Source of the DNA: CALMEC01 sp963765105
Lineage (GTDB): Bacteria; Actinomycetota; Thermoleophilia; Miltoncostaeales; Miltoncostaeaceae
DNA: 64,000 bases
Assembly (NCBI GenBank): GCA_963765105.1
Contig: CAVXUW010000002.1
Location: 124,001 to 188,000, forward strand
Reading direction: 5' to 3'
The notes below the pieces were generated by a model. It made no database searches. It had not been told where the DNA came from and worked only from the letters and a program-made list of their open reading frames with translations. The position numbers were made by a program, and so were the translations under genes. Every line of letters starts with the position of its first letter. The first letter of the stretch is position 1. This document shows, piece by piece, positions 38,039-47,150 of the stretch.

Positions 38039-39907
38039 GTACTCAAGCCCGATCCCAGCGCGTGGGCGCCTTGCGTCCCTCTGCGTTGATCCACACGTTC
38101 GGAATCGGCGCTGTGGTGGAGCTACCGCGGCTCTCGGTCATGATCATGGGCCTCGACGAGTGGCGACGTGAGGGAGCTGCCGCGATCGAAGAGCCGCGCT
38201 TGCTGCGTGCCATTCAGCAGGAACCGGGTCTGAAGAATGTGCGGCGTCTGCTCGCTCCTCCGATCGTCGAGTCGGACGGACCATCGGGTTTGAGTGGTCT
38301 GGACGCCGCTCGGTCGATCGGGGTTCCAGTCGGCGTGTTCCCACGGTGGCTGGTATGCCCCGTCTGCCACCGTCTAGCCCCGATTGAGGGCGGGCAGTTC
38401 GAACTCAAGCTCAATGCGTTCCGGCCTGAACGATCTCAGTACGTCCACCGCAACTGCCAGAGGGCGCGAGGCTCTGCGCCACCGGTGGTGCCGGCCCGCT
38501 TCGTGATGGCGTGCGAGGACGGCCATATGGATGACTTTCCCTGGGCTGCCTTTGTGCATCGTGTCGCAACCGAGGCGGACGTCTTGTGCGCGTGGAAGCT
38601 GCGCCTCAACGAGTTCGGCGTCTCCGGCGAGGCAGCCGATGTCTATGTGCAGTGCGAAACGTGCGACGCGCAGAGACCGATGGCCAACGCGTTCGGCGAG
38701 ACTGCGTCTGACGATGACAGCGACACGCCGCAGCCCCTCGCGTGTGCCGGGGCTCACCCTCACCTACGCACTCGCGGATCGTGCACGCTGGTCGCCAAGA
38801 CGATCTTGCTTGGCGCCTCCAACTCCTGGTTCTCGGTCACACGCTCCGCTTTGTCGCTCCCACAGCATGAGGATCCACTGCTCGAAGAGGTCGCTCGCCG
38901 CTGGGATGACCTGCAACACGTCACAGTCCCAGAAGTGCTGACGGCGTTTCGGGCGACCGACAAGCTCATCGGGCTCGAGCAGTACCCCGACGCGGCGGTG
39001 CTCGCCGCGATCGCAACCCACCGGACGACGGGCCCGAGTTCGGAGCCCGCTGACCTGAGGGTGCGGGAGTGGGAACTGCTGACCTCTGACAATCCCCCGC
39101 ACAACCCAGACTTCCGAGCGCACTCGGTCGCCGTGCCCAGCACCTTGTCCAACGTCATCGAGAGGGTGGTGTTGGTCGAACGCCTACGTGAGGTTCAGGC
39201 GCTGATTGGCTTTACTCGGGTGAGCCCTCCCTCGGGAGATGGGGAAGATGAGCGCTGGACCGGGTTGAGCCGTCGCGACCCCGAGTGGCTGCCAGCCGCC
39301 GAGGTTCACGGCGAGGGGATCTTTATCCAACTCCGCGAGGCGCATCTGACTGCCTGGCGGAAGGGGGTCCGCGAGCGCGAAGAGCAGCTGATGGACGCAC
39401 ACGTCGCGTGGTGCAACCGGCGGGGCATCGAGAACCCCCGTGAGCATTTCCCTGGCATGCGCATGGTGTCTGGTGCACTCGTTCGCGCACGCTTTGATGC
39501 GGCGGATGGCCCTCGACAGTGGGTACTCGCAGTCCGCGATTCGGGAGCGGCTGTATGTCGTCGGCGAGCACCTCGAGGGTGGTCCGATGGCAGGACTCCT
39601 GCTCTACACCGCGGCCCCGGGGTCGGAGGGGACCCTGGGTGGTCTCGTCACGCTCGGCGAGCCGCAACGGCTGGCGCCCTTGATCGAAGGTGCCCTGCGA
39701 GACGCGATGCTCTGTGGCTCCGATCCGCTCTGTGCAGAGACCGTGTCCGACGATGGAGGTCTAACCCTGCACGGCGCGGCTTGCTATGCGTGCATGTTTG
39801 CACCGGAGACATCTTGCGAGCGCGGGAACCGCTACCTGGACCGGGCCGTCTTGGTTCCGCTCATCACCGGCCGTCGTGACGGCTTCTTCGGTCGAGAGCG
39901 TGAGTAA
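38035..39907 (+). pseudogene. drmB: DrmB (DUF1998 protein), one frameshift
   Basis: Starts GTG 38035, overlapping the drmA stop. Residues 1-470 read straight: ALIHTFGIGAVVELP, four Cys in two pairs (CPVC, and CETC later) and KLIGLEQYPDAAV. Near 39465 the frame changes by one extra base; the continuation LVHSFAHALMRRMAL, GGLVTLGEPQRL and CYACMFAPETSCERGNRYLDRA is the DUF1998 C-terminal domain with its Cys cluster. The combined product would be about 624 residues. DrmB partners DrmA as the DNA-sensing complex of DISARM. The second frame ends at the TAA at 39907, overlapping drmC. Confidence 0.8.
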
Positions 39908-40682
39908 GGCCGAGCCCTTGGCAAAGGTGATCGCGGACACCGCGGCCGCGTTATCGACATCTGCGCTCCGGACGCTGGTCGATCAACTCCGCAGCGGGGC
40001 AGCGCCTCACGCAATCCGTGACGCCATCCCGACAACGAGTTACCGGACAGCCGTCGAGCGTCTACTTGCAAGCAGCTCTGCTGACGGCCCTCTGGACCGA
40101 GCCTCAATCGCACTGGCGCTGGAGTCTGTCGCGGCGAGTCGGCGGGACGCACCCCGCCTCAGCCTGGTCTGGACGGGACCGACAACGGACGCGGTGTCCG
40201 TGCGGAGGACCGACCAGGCGCTCCTGCAGCTAATCAACCGGGCCACCGCGCGGGTCATCGTCGTGAGCTTCGCGGTCTACAAGGTGCCGAACGTCGCGGC
40301 GACCCTTGAGAAGGCAGCCCGCCGAGGAGTCTTGGTGGACCTCGTCGTCGAAACCGAGGCGGCGAGCGGAGGCAAGATTGCGTTCGACGGCTGGGAGAAA
40401 CTCGGTTACGATGTGCACAAGACCTACGGCTGTGGACCTGGGCGCATGACCGCCGGCCAGTGACCTCGTCGGGGAAGCTGCGCGACGCTGCACGCCAAGT
40501 GCGCTGTCGCAGACGGGGAGCGGCTACTCGTTTCGAGCGCGAACCTGACCGAGTTTGCGCTCAACTTCAACATGGAGCTCGGGCTGCTTCTTTCCGGCGG
40601 TGAGGTGCCGGGCAACGTCGCGAGGCACTTCGACGCGTTGATGACCAACGGCGACCTGGTAGATGTGGACGGCGACAATTGA
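39900..40682 (+). pseudogene. drmC: DrmC (phospholipase D-like), frame disrupted in the middle
   Basis: Starts with the GTG at 39900 inside the end of drmB. About 185 residues read well (SLVWTGPTT, then ARVIVVSFAVYKVPNVAATLEKAARRGVLVDLVVE). An in-frame TGA occurs at 40461. From about 40430 to 40490 another frame (TWAHDRRPVTSSGKL) is better, after which the original frame resumes with LHAKCAVADGERLLVSSANLTE, the HKD motif H-x-K-x4-D of phospholipase D-type nucleases, and runs to the stop at 40682. Two compensating indels explain this. DrmC is the accessory nuclease of DISARM and is dispensable in some systems. Confidence 0.75.
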
Positions 40683-41064
40683 GGAAGCTCGAATGTGGTG
40701 CGCCCGCCGCTGCCAGCAACACAGATTCCACGTTCTCGGGATCGGAACGCCGATCGTGACGGTCGCCTGATGGGTACGTTGGTGACACATCGTTGCGGAA
40801 GTTGCGGGTATGAGACTGACGTATCCGGAGGGCCCGATGCCGTCCCGAGAACACCCGGTGCGACGCCCCGGTCGGAGACTCGTGACTTGGCTGGGGACCT
40901 GGGTGGCACCCGCAACCTCTGGGGTGGGAAGAGCGCTGGTTCCTCTGCCCAGGGTCGCACTCATCCCGGACCTATCTTGGACCTACTGCTGTCACTTTGC
41001 GTCCAGTCCTGGCAGGTGCTGTCCACTCGGTTCGGAATGAAATCGCCTGTAAATCATGGTTTTC
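40683..41064. other. Right junction of the island, no clear gene
   Basis: An open frame from ATG 40770 begins MGTLVTHRCGSCGYETDVSGG, with a single Cys pair like half of a zinc ribbon, but then runs into low-quality sequence and the tRNA repeat. It may be a gene fragment. The tandem 8-mers at 40968-40986 are the only other structure seen. No integrase can be read. Confidence 0.4.
40968..40986. repeat. Tandem 8-mers, possible integrase arm site (right)
   Basis: GGACCTAT and GGACCTAC separated by CTT, the same layout and orientation as the pair at 17712-17730 (16 of 19 bases identical), 78 bases inside the right att repeat. Confidence 0.4.
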
Positions 41065-41114
41065 GAGAGAGCCGACGCGGGGACTCGAACCCCGGACCCC
41101 ATCATTACGAGTGA
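41065..41114 (-). repeat. Right att repeat inside tRNA-Thr
   Basis: Identical to 17599-17648. It begins 5 bases beyond the tRNA 3' end and extends to the anticodon loop, a usual crossover region for integrases using tRNA genes. Confidence 0.88.
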
Positions 41115-41142
41115 TGTGCTCTACCAGCTGAGCTACGTCGGC
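41070..41142 (-). tRNA. tRNA-Thr (anticodon CGT)
   Basis: A 73-nt cloverleaf on the minus strand. Acceptor GCCGACG pairs with CGTCGGC. The D arm is GCTC...GAGC, the anticodon stem is CATCA/TGATG around CTCGTAA (anticodon CGT, reading ACG), and the T arm is CGGGG TTCGAGT CCCCG. CCA is not encoded. It is reconstituted at the right edge of the island and looks functional. Confidence 0.93.
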
Positions 41143-41145
41143 AGG

Positions 41146-41574
41146 CGGCGTGACGCCGCGCCGCATAAGGATAGCGGCCTCGTGGCCTGACGGGTATCGC
41201 TGGTTGCTGTCGGCGGATCGTCTCGGCTTCTCCTCCCCCCCGGATCGGATCCTGTTTCGGCAACCTCGAGACGGGGCTTCGAAAGACCTCGAAACACGGG
41301 GGAATAGTCCCCGGAAACGGGGTGTGTCGATGCTGAAGCCATGGCTGAGAATTCTTTCGTCGTCTCGTGTTGGCTCCCGGCGATGTCGTCAACAGCGAGG
41401 CAGAGGTGGATGCCCTGCTCATCGGACGCTCTTGGGGGAGTGGTGCCCTGACACGGCGAGGTGAACGCCATCGATTGCTCGCACCGGTGGGTGGGAGACG
41501 GATACGGGGGCGAGTTCGTCCGGCCGGGCCCGGGTTGGGACCGGCCGGACTCTGCTCGCCCGTGCGGGCGTGAT
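41146..41574. other. Non-coding region right of the island
   Basis: Short imperfect repeats of the type CCTCGARAC-GGGG near 41264-41306 and a small hairpin (CGGGGGAATAGTCCCCGG) are visible. On the minus strand a TATCCT box near 41170 may be the tRNA -10 region. No gene found. Confidence 0.35.
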
Positions 41575-42378
41575 CTATGCGCCCGGGGTGTAGCTGACCA
41601 GCTCGGCGCGGCCGCCGTTGCCGTCGAGGTGGACGCTCAAGATGGGGCCCACGTCGGGGGCGTAGAACTTGAGCTCTTGCACTTTCGGCTCGGTTGGCAC
41701 GAGGTCGCGGGTCATGAGGACCTGATCGGCGAAGTGCCCGAACGGCACCTGAACCTGCTCCTGCCCCACGGTGATCACCGCGGCTTTGTCCTCGGCCTCG
41801 CCGGCCAGGTACTCCTGCCGGTAGGCGAGCCCCGGTTGCGGGTTGGCCGCCATCGCGATGCCGGGTTGGGCGCCGTCGACACCCGCCTCGAACGAACCGT
41901 CGCGGTCGACCAACTTACCGTTATCGTAGTTCTTGACCGCCTCACCCAGGTACCAGATGTTCCCGGTGCTGTCCTGGGCGTACCAGTCGTCGGTGATCTC
42001 CACCGGCACGCCGTTCTCACTCACCGTGTCGCGGATGACGCGGGCGGTGACGCCATTGGCGACCTTTTTCAGCTCCCTCGTGACGGTGACGACCACCTTC
42101 TGCGTCGTCCCAGTGGTGTCCGTTTCGGTGTACACCCAGGTGGCGCCGGGCGCCATGGGCCAGTAACGGTTGTCGATGGTGGTGGTGAACTCCTTCGGGT
42201 CGAGCGTGACCGGCTCGCTTCCCTGGGGAAGTCCCTGGTTCGCGCCGGCGGCGGTGGGTGTCGCACCGGGCGGTGAGGCCCCCGTGCCCTCGCCCGCGGA
42301 CGTGCTGGTGCCGCCACAACCGGCCAGCCCAGCGATCGCGGCCACCACCACCGCGCTGAGTTTGGTGCGAAGATCCAT
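41575..42378 (-). CDS. Secreted lipoprotein of unknown function
   Basis: A 267-residue protein with a lipoprotein signal (VVVAAIAGLAGC, modified Cys at about residue 21) followed by a Ser/Gly/Thr/Ala-rich linker to about residue 50. The mature domain is beta-rich (NRYWPMAPGATWVYTET, then GNIWYLGEAVKNY and GLAYRQEYLAGEAEDKA). It resembles proteins of unknown function that bind at the cell surface; similar 'YWPL.PG' domains are common in high-GC soil bacteria. It is a single gene with no operon partner. Role not predictable. Confidence 0.7.
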   Translation of the reverse strand: MDLRTKLSAVVVAAIAGLAGCGGTSTSAGEGTGASPPGATPTAAGANQGLPQGSEPVTLDPKEFTTTIDNRYWPMAPGATWVYTETDTTGTTQKVVVTVTRELKKVANGVTARVIRDTVSENGVPVEITDDWYAQDSTGNIWYLGEAVKNYDNGKLVDRDGSFEAGVDGAQPGIAMAANPQPGLAYRQEYLAGEAEDKAAVITVGQEQVQVPFGHFADQVLMTRDLVPTEPKVQELKFYAPDVGPILSVHLDGNGGRAELVSYTPGA

Positions 42379-42619
42379 GACGTCTCCCTCGATACGGGGA
42401 CGCGATGCGTCCCACCTGAGTCCCAGGGTCGCAACCCGTCCCTAAGGACTCCTTGAGAACCGGTTGGCCTCGGGCTCAACGCACGACGCCGACGGGGTGG
42501 CGGCGGGCGCTCGGGAGGTGCAGTGGTGAGCGCGCCGTCGGCCAGGCCATCGGGGTTGGCTTGCCCGTGAGGTGAACGCACTGCCGTGCCCGTCACTGCG
42601 AAGGACTGGCGTCCACCAG

Positions 42620-44290
42620 CTATCGAACGGTGACGATGATCCTGCGGAGGTTGGAGCGCTGGCCGAACTCGTCGGTTGCCGACACCGTGAGTCGGTAGGT
42701 ACCGGGACGAAGCCGGCTGCCGCCGACCTTCCCCGGGATCGCAAACCGGGCGGATGTCGCGGCAACGAGGTCGCGCCTGACGGTGCCGCGCGTGGTGATA
42801 CGGACGCAGCGTTTGCCGGTTCGTGCCGTGAGGCGGCAGCGGCCGGCCCGTCGACGCCCGGGGTCAAACCGTTCGATGAGGACCGAGACCCGGGAAGTGG
42901 CGGTCAGCGAGAATCTGATCGTGACGGGGCGGTTGGTGACCACGCGTTTCGGTGTGACCGTGAGCCGGCCCAGAGCCGGGGCGGCGGGAAGCGCCTGGGT
43001 GGTGAACGTGAGATCAGGCCCCTGAGCGGTGCCCCGATCGGTGATCGCCACCACCCTCACATGGTAGACGGTTCCGGGTGACAGGCCCGCGATCGCTGCG
43101 CTCACCGCAGTTGCCGATACGGAGGCAGCCACCGGCATGTCGGCCGTGGCGACACCATAAGCCGTTGTTGTGCCGTATTCGAATCGGTAGGTGCCCGGGC
43201 GGCTGAAGGTGGTGACGGTGCCATTGAGCGTCGCCCCGTTACGGGTGACGGCGGTGGGAGGACCGGTCACCGCAACCGGCGGCGGGATGTACTCGTCGGC
43301 CCCGATATCCGGCACGACGATCACGCGCGGCTCGCCCTCGAAGTCGAACACACCTTGAACCGACGCCGGATCTCCCCGGTCGATCGTTGGTGATCCGGGG
43401 AGCTGATGCACGTCGGTTCCGCCGGCCAGATCGACGAGCAGCGGAGATGTGAGCACGTTGTTCGGGCCTGCGGTGATCGTGGTGGTGCCCGGACCTTCCG
43501 ACCGCAGACGGCCTGCGCCGAACGCGGAGTAGTCGACGTTCGCGGTGGCGGTGCGCGTTGGCTGGCCGGCAGTATCGGTGATGAGATCCGCGCCGCCGGC
43601 TCCGGGGCCGCCGCGCAGGATGCTGTTACGAATGACGAGATTGGTGACCACGGAATCGAACCCTGAGCTGACGCGGACCGCGTAACGTTCGGCCGCCGGT
43701 GCAACGATGGTGCTGTTGGTCAGAGTGCCCGAGAGGATTGCCCCGTTCCCGCTCGTGGATCGCAGAACACTGTTGCGAACGTTCCACTGCGCGCCGATCA
43801 CCGCGATTCCGTTGCCGGTCTGGTCGATGAGCACGCGTTCGAGTGTCGTGTTGGCCGAGGACGTTCCGTTTCCGGTCAGGAGGGTTTCCAGGCCGCCGAT
43901 CGTTCCGATGTTGCCCCGCATGACAAGGTCGCGGATGACGGAGTTGGCGCCGAAGACACGCAGCATCTGGGTTTCGACGATCAAGCCGCCCCATGCGATG
44001 GTGGGTCGCGGTTGATTGTCCGCGCCGCGGATCGTCAGACTATTGGCGAAGGCGGAGAACGGCAGAATGACTTGGTGCTCCCCCGGCAGGACGATGACCT
44101 CGTCGCCGTCCCCCGCATCCTCAACCGCTACCTCCACTTGGCAGGGCGCCGAGTCCGTGCACGCTGTCCCGGCACCGGCCGGTGCGGCATATCGCTGCGT
44201 GGCAGTCGCGGTCGGCACCAGCGTGGCCAATGCCACGAACACGGCGGCACGCGATATGTCGCGGAATGTCACTACAGGGCTTTTCATCAT
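42620..44290 (-). CDS. Secreted parallel beta-helix protein with FnIII domain
   Basis: From the ATG at 44290 a 556-residue protein with a signal peptide ending TATA. Residues about 30-290 show repeats of a right-handed beta helix of the pectate-lyase type (DGDEVIVLPGEH, NSLTIRGADNQ, NSVIRDLVMRGN, NWNVRNSVLRST-like turns). A 'DIGADEY' end motif, common in such proteins, follows near residue 300. A fibronectin-III domain comes next (TLNGTVTTFSRPGTYRFEYGT), then a C-terminal beta domain rich in Arg. Exported, cell wall or extracellular; ligand unknown. No ribosome-binding site; it may be leaderless. Divergent from the FG-GAP gene. Confidence 0.75.
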   Translation of the reverse strand: MMKSPVVTFRDISRAAVFVALATLVPTATATQRYAAPAGAGTACTDSAPCQVEVAVEDAGDGDEVIVLPGEHQVILPFSAFANSLTIRGADNQPRPTIAWGGLIVETQMLRVFGANSVIRDLVMRGNIGTIGGLETLLTGNGTSSANTTLERVLIDQTGNGIAVIGAQWNVRNSVLRSTSGNGAILSGTLTNSTIVAPAAERYAVRVSSGFDSVVTNLVIRNSILRGGPGAGGADLITDTAGQPTRTATANVDYSAFGAGRLRSEGPGTTTITAGPNNVLTSPLLVDLAGGTDVHQLPGSPTIDRGDPASVQGVFDFEGEPRVIVVPDIGADEYIPPPVAVTGPPTAVTRNGATLNGTVTTFSRPGTYRFEYGTTTAYGVATADMPVAASVSATAVSAAIAGLSPGTVYHVRVVAITDRGTAQGPDLTFTTQALPAAPALGRLTVTPKRVVTNRPVTIRFSLTATSRVSVLIERFDPGRRRAGRCRLTARTGKRCVRITTRGTVRRDLVAATSARFAIPGKVGGSRLRPGTYRLTVSATDEFGQRSNLRRIIVTVR

Positions 44291-44518
44291 CGGTAAATGT
44301 AGTGCGGCGGCCGGGCGAGAGGCTGTGATCTGCGGGTCCGGCGGTGCGTGTGGAATGACAGCGATACCCTGGGTCGGCAGGTACCCGGCCCGACGGCGCC
44401 TAACGTGCTGGTTGGTGCCTGGTGGTGTTGGCGCGCGGGTGCCGGGCTGCCACAATCCGCGGGCTGCGTCAAAACTGAGGGAATCAATGAGCGAGCGCGC
44501 GTCGCGATCGGTGGCAGG

Positions 44519-46639
44519 GTGACTAGAGGATGGGCCGTTGTAGCGGTGTTTTTTGCCCTGTGCGGGGCGGGGCCCGCCGCGGGGTTCAACTTCGGCCTGC
44601 CGCAGACGACGAGCATCGGGGAGGGGCCCCGCCTGGTCGTGCCGATTCATTTGAATGACGACGGGCGCATCGACTTCGTCGCAATCACGTACTCGGGGTC
44701 GCAGCCCACCGATCCGATCCCGTCCCTCATCCCGCTGACGCAATCGACCAGCGGGGTGCTGACCGTCGGGACCCCGATTCCGGCCGGCATGGATGTCAGC
44801 GCGCCGCGGGCCACGGTGGCCGACCTCACCGGCGACCGTCTCGACGATCTGGTGCTCTCGGGGGTCGCGGCGGGGGCTGGCGGTGTCCCGCTCGGCAGGA
44901 TCGTTCTCTACCCACGCCAAGCGGGTGGTGGACTCGGCGCCCCCCGCATTCTCGCGAACTTCGCGGCCGGGGGTGCGACACCGCCGATCGCGGCCGGTGA
45001 CCTCACAGGTGACGGAGCGCTCGACCTTGTCTACTGGGACCCCGTCATCACCGGTCTGCATCTCTTAGTGGGTGACGGTGCCGGGAACTTCACGGAGGCT
45101 GGTGAGGGCAGCACTCCCTGGGTGGTCGATTTTCGGGTCGCTGACATCGATGCGAACGGCCGAAACGAGCTGGTGGTGGCCGGCCTCAACGACGTTCAAG
45201 TGATCCGACCGACTGCGGTGGCGGGCGGGCGATTCTCGTTTTCCGGTTCCTACACAGTTGCGCCCCAGCCGGTTCGGCCGGGGAATACCCCCACCGTCAA
45301 CGCCGTGGCCGCCGCGGATGTGAACCGTGACAGCTTCCTCGACGTCGTCGTGTCGGTCGGCGAGTCGGGCACCGGCGGGGTGCAAGTGTTCCCCGGCCGT
45401 TCCGACGGTCTGCTGCGACCGACCCCCGACCTCTTCGACGCCGGGGAACTGCCCGAACTGACGCGAAGCCTCGCCGACCTCAACGGCGACGGATACCGTG
45501 ACCTCAGCATGAACCGCGCCGGCGTGCCCGGGGGACTGGGTGTGGCGCCGGGTCTCGACAGCGGCGGCTTCGGGCTGGCCCTCGGTCTCCCCATCCCGGC
45601 CAGCGGAGCCCCGATCGCGGTCGACATCAACGGCGACGGTCGAACGGACCTCGCGTACTGGAGCACAACCGGATTCCCGAACACGATCTCCTACGTAGTG
45701 AACACCAGTGTCTACCCACCCCCACTGGCCGAGACCACGGCCGCGACGAACATCGCGAAACGGTCGCTCACCCTCAACGGACGGGCAACCACCCGCCTGC
45801 AGGCCGGCAGCTACCTGTTCCAGTACGGCATCACACCGGCTCTCGGTTCGGCGACTGCGCCGGCAGCGATCGGCGAAGGCCGTTTCTCGCAGGTGGCGTC
45901 CGCGACGCTCGACGGGTTGGCGCCCGGCGGCACGTACTACTACCGGCTGGTCGTCACCACACCGTTCGGCACCACCCCCGGGCAGATTCAGCAGGTACGG
46001 ACCGGTGGGCTGATCGATGCCGCATCGTTCACGCCGCGCTGGCAGTTCGGGCGCCCCACCGGGACGCTGACGCTCACCGGTCTGCCAAAAACCGCGGGGC
46101 GCCTGAAGGTGGAGGTGAAGCTGCCGGGGAAGAAGGCGGCCGCGCTTCGACGGACCAACGTCGCGTTCACCGGCGGGCAAGCTCGGCTGCGGATCCCGCT
46201 TCGCAGCGCACCGCTGCGCCCGGGAGCGGTGCGCGTCATCGTCACCGGTCGCGACGATGAGGGAACACGGCTGACGCAGGAACTGGTCGTTCGCCTAAAG
46301 GCACCCGCGTCCGGGTGGGCCAATGCCTACTTCACCCGACAGGAGGGGTCGGCGTTTCTGGGCTCATCGGTTCGCCGCCCCGTCACCCTGCGCGTGAACT
46401 ACGACTTCGACGGATCACTTCCGAAGAAGCGCACTACGCGGTTCTACAACTCCTGCCGCGCCTCGGGCGTGCGTTTCCTGACAGAGCAGGCGCGCCGGAT
46501 CGGGCGGGACAACACCCTGGGAATCACCATGAACGTCGGGGGGCGCACCTTCACCCCCGGGATCTACACCTGCGTTCTGCGCGCCAACACGCGGAACGGT
46601 TTCCCCGTCGCCCGCGTCACCATCCGCGTCCGCCGCTGA
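44519..46639 (+). CDS. Secreted FG-GAP repeat protein with FnIII domain
   Basis: A 706-residue protein from GTG 44519; the ribosome-binding site is unclear, so an earlier start is possible. A signal peptide (VVAVFFALCGAGPAAG) is followed by at least six FG-GAP/VCBS repeats, each with a Ca-binding loop of the form D-x-(N/T)-G-D-x-x-x-D (DLTGDGALDLVYWD, DVNRDSFLDVVVSVG, DLNGDGYRDLSM, DINGDGRTDLAYW), a seven-blade propeller. Then come an FnIII domain (RLQAGSYLFQYGITPALG) and a beta-rich C-terminal domain with two Cys. Surface adhesion or polysaccharide binding is likely. An 11-codon frame (44487-44522) ends on its start, possibly by chance. Confidence 0.75.
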   Translation: MTRGWAVVAVFFALCGAGPAAGFNFGLPQTTSIGEGPRLVVPIHLNDDGRIDFVAITYSGSQPTDPIPSLIPLTQSTSGVLTVGTPIPAGMDVSAPRATVADLTGDRLDDLVLSGVAAGAGGVPLGRIVLYPRQAGGGLGAPRILANFAAGGATPPIAAGDLTGDGALDLVYWDPVITGLHLLVGDGAGNFTEAGEGSTPWVVDFRVADIDANGRNELVVAGLNDVQVIRPTAVAGGRFSFSGSYTVAPQPVRPGNTPTVNAVAAADVNRDSFLDVVVSVGESGTGGVQVFPGRSDGLLRPTPDLFDAGELPELTRSLADLNGDGYRDLSMNRAGVPGGLGVAPGLDSGGFGLALGLPIPASGAPIAVDINGDGRTDLAYWSTTGFPNTISYVVNTSVYPPPLAETTAATNIAKRSLTLNGRATTRLQAGSYLFQYGITPALGSATAPAAIGEGRFSQVASATLDGLAPGGTYYYRLVVTTPFGTTPGQIQQVRTGGLIDAASFTPRWQFGRPTGTLTLTGLPKTAGRLKVEVKLPGKKAAALRRTNVAFTGGQARLRIPLRSAPLRPGAVRVIVTGRDDEGTRLTQELVVRLKAPASGWANAYFTRQEGSAFLGSSVRRPVTLRVNYDFDGSLPKKRTTRFYNSCRASGVRFLTEQARRIGRDNTLGITMNVGGRTFTPGIYTCVLRANTRNGFPVARVTIRVRR

Positions 46640-46673
46640 CCGACCGGACATCACCGGTGCATCTGCAGATGGG

Positions 46674-47084
46674 TTAGCGGGGGAGGGAAACGTCGACGGT
46701 GCGCCCGCCGTATCCGTTGACTTTGTCGCGGCCTTCGATGGTGACGCGATCGATGCCTTCGGGGATGCGCACGCCCGTCTGGCGACGGGTGAACGGCTGC
46801 TCGGTGGCGTGGTCGTGGGCCAGCGTGTGCTCGCCCAGCACGGTGCCGTCCGGGGCCAGCACACGCCACCCGTCGGCGTACCGCTCCGGGGTGTCGTACG
46901 AGGAGGACACCGTCACCTCAAACACCCAGTTCCCCCCGGTGCGCTCCGTTGTGGCCGACACGATATCGGGGAACGTTTGAGTCGCTCTCTCTGCGGGAGG
47001 TGAGGACGTCGTTGTGGTGCGGTTTCCGCACCCGATGAGGCTCAGGGACGCGACGGCAAGCAGGGTGAGGAGAAACGCTCGCAT
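46674..47084 (-). CDS. Small lipoprotein
   Basis: A 136-residue protein with a lipoprotein signal (LLAVASLSLIGC). After a Thr/Ser linker comes a single beta domain with GWRVLAPDGTVLGEHTLAHDH, EQPFTRRQTGVRIPEG and DKVNGYGGRTVDVSLP. The HDHA...EQPF and GYGG motifs recur in small extracellular proteins of unknown function in several phyla. Likely a membrane-anchored domain facing the cell wall. It stands alone between convergent neighbours. Confidence 0.75.
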   Translation of the reverse strand: MRAFLLTLLAVASLSLIGCGNRTTTTSSPPAERATQTFPDIVSATTERTGGNWVFEVTVSSSYDTPERYADGWRVLAPDGTVLGEHTLAHDHATEQPFTRRQTGVRIPEGIDRVTIEGRDKVNGYGGRTVDVSLPR

Positions 47085-47150
47085 CGGCCGTAGTGTGACG
47101 TGTTTGCCTGTGGCTCGTCCAGGTGATCGGTCGCGGCCTGCAGTGCCGGG

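Larger units (their letters stand above)
17599..41114. mobile_element. tRNA-Thr-integrated defence island (DISARM + CBASS)
   Basis: Bounded by a perfect 50-bp direct repeat: 17599-17648 and 41065-41114. The right copy is the 3' half of an intact tRNA-Thr gene on the minus strand; the left copy is the same fragment in the same orientation. Elements that insert at a tRNA 3' end leave exactly this pattern, with the intact tRNA at one edge. The interior holds only defence-type genes: the 17.7-20.1 kb trio, DISARM, a nuclease-EVE gene, XRE/ImmA/PIN and CBASS. No integrase, transposase or conjugation gene is visible, so the element is either immobilised or moved by an integrase supplied elsewhere. 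Confidence 0.8.

Noticed and set aside
40770..41064. Small zinc-ribbon gene next to tRNA-Thr
   Set aside because: Only one Cys pair, then poor coding quality and run-on into the tRNA repeat; kept as a possible fragment only.
44487..44522. 11-codon leader peptide overlapping the FG-GAP gene start
   Set aside because: It has a GAGGGA-like site and a GTGA overlap, but a frame this short can arise by chance and has no supporting feature.
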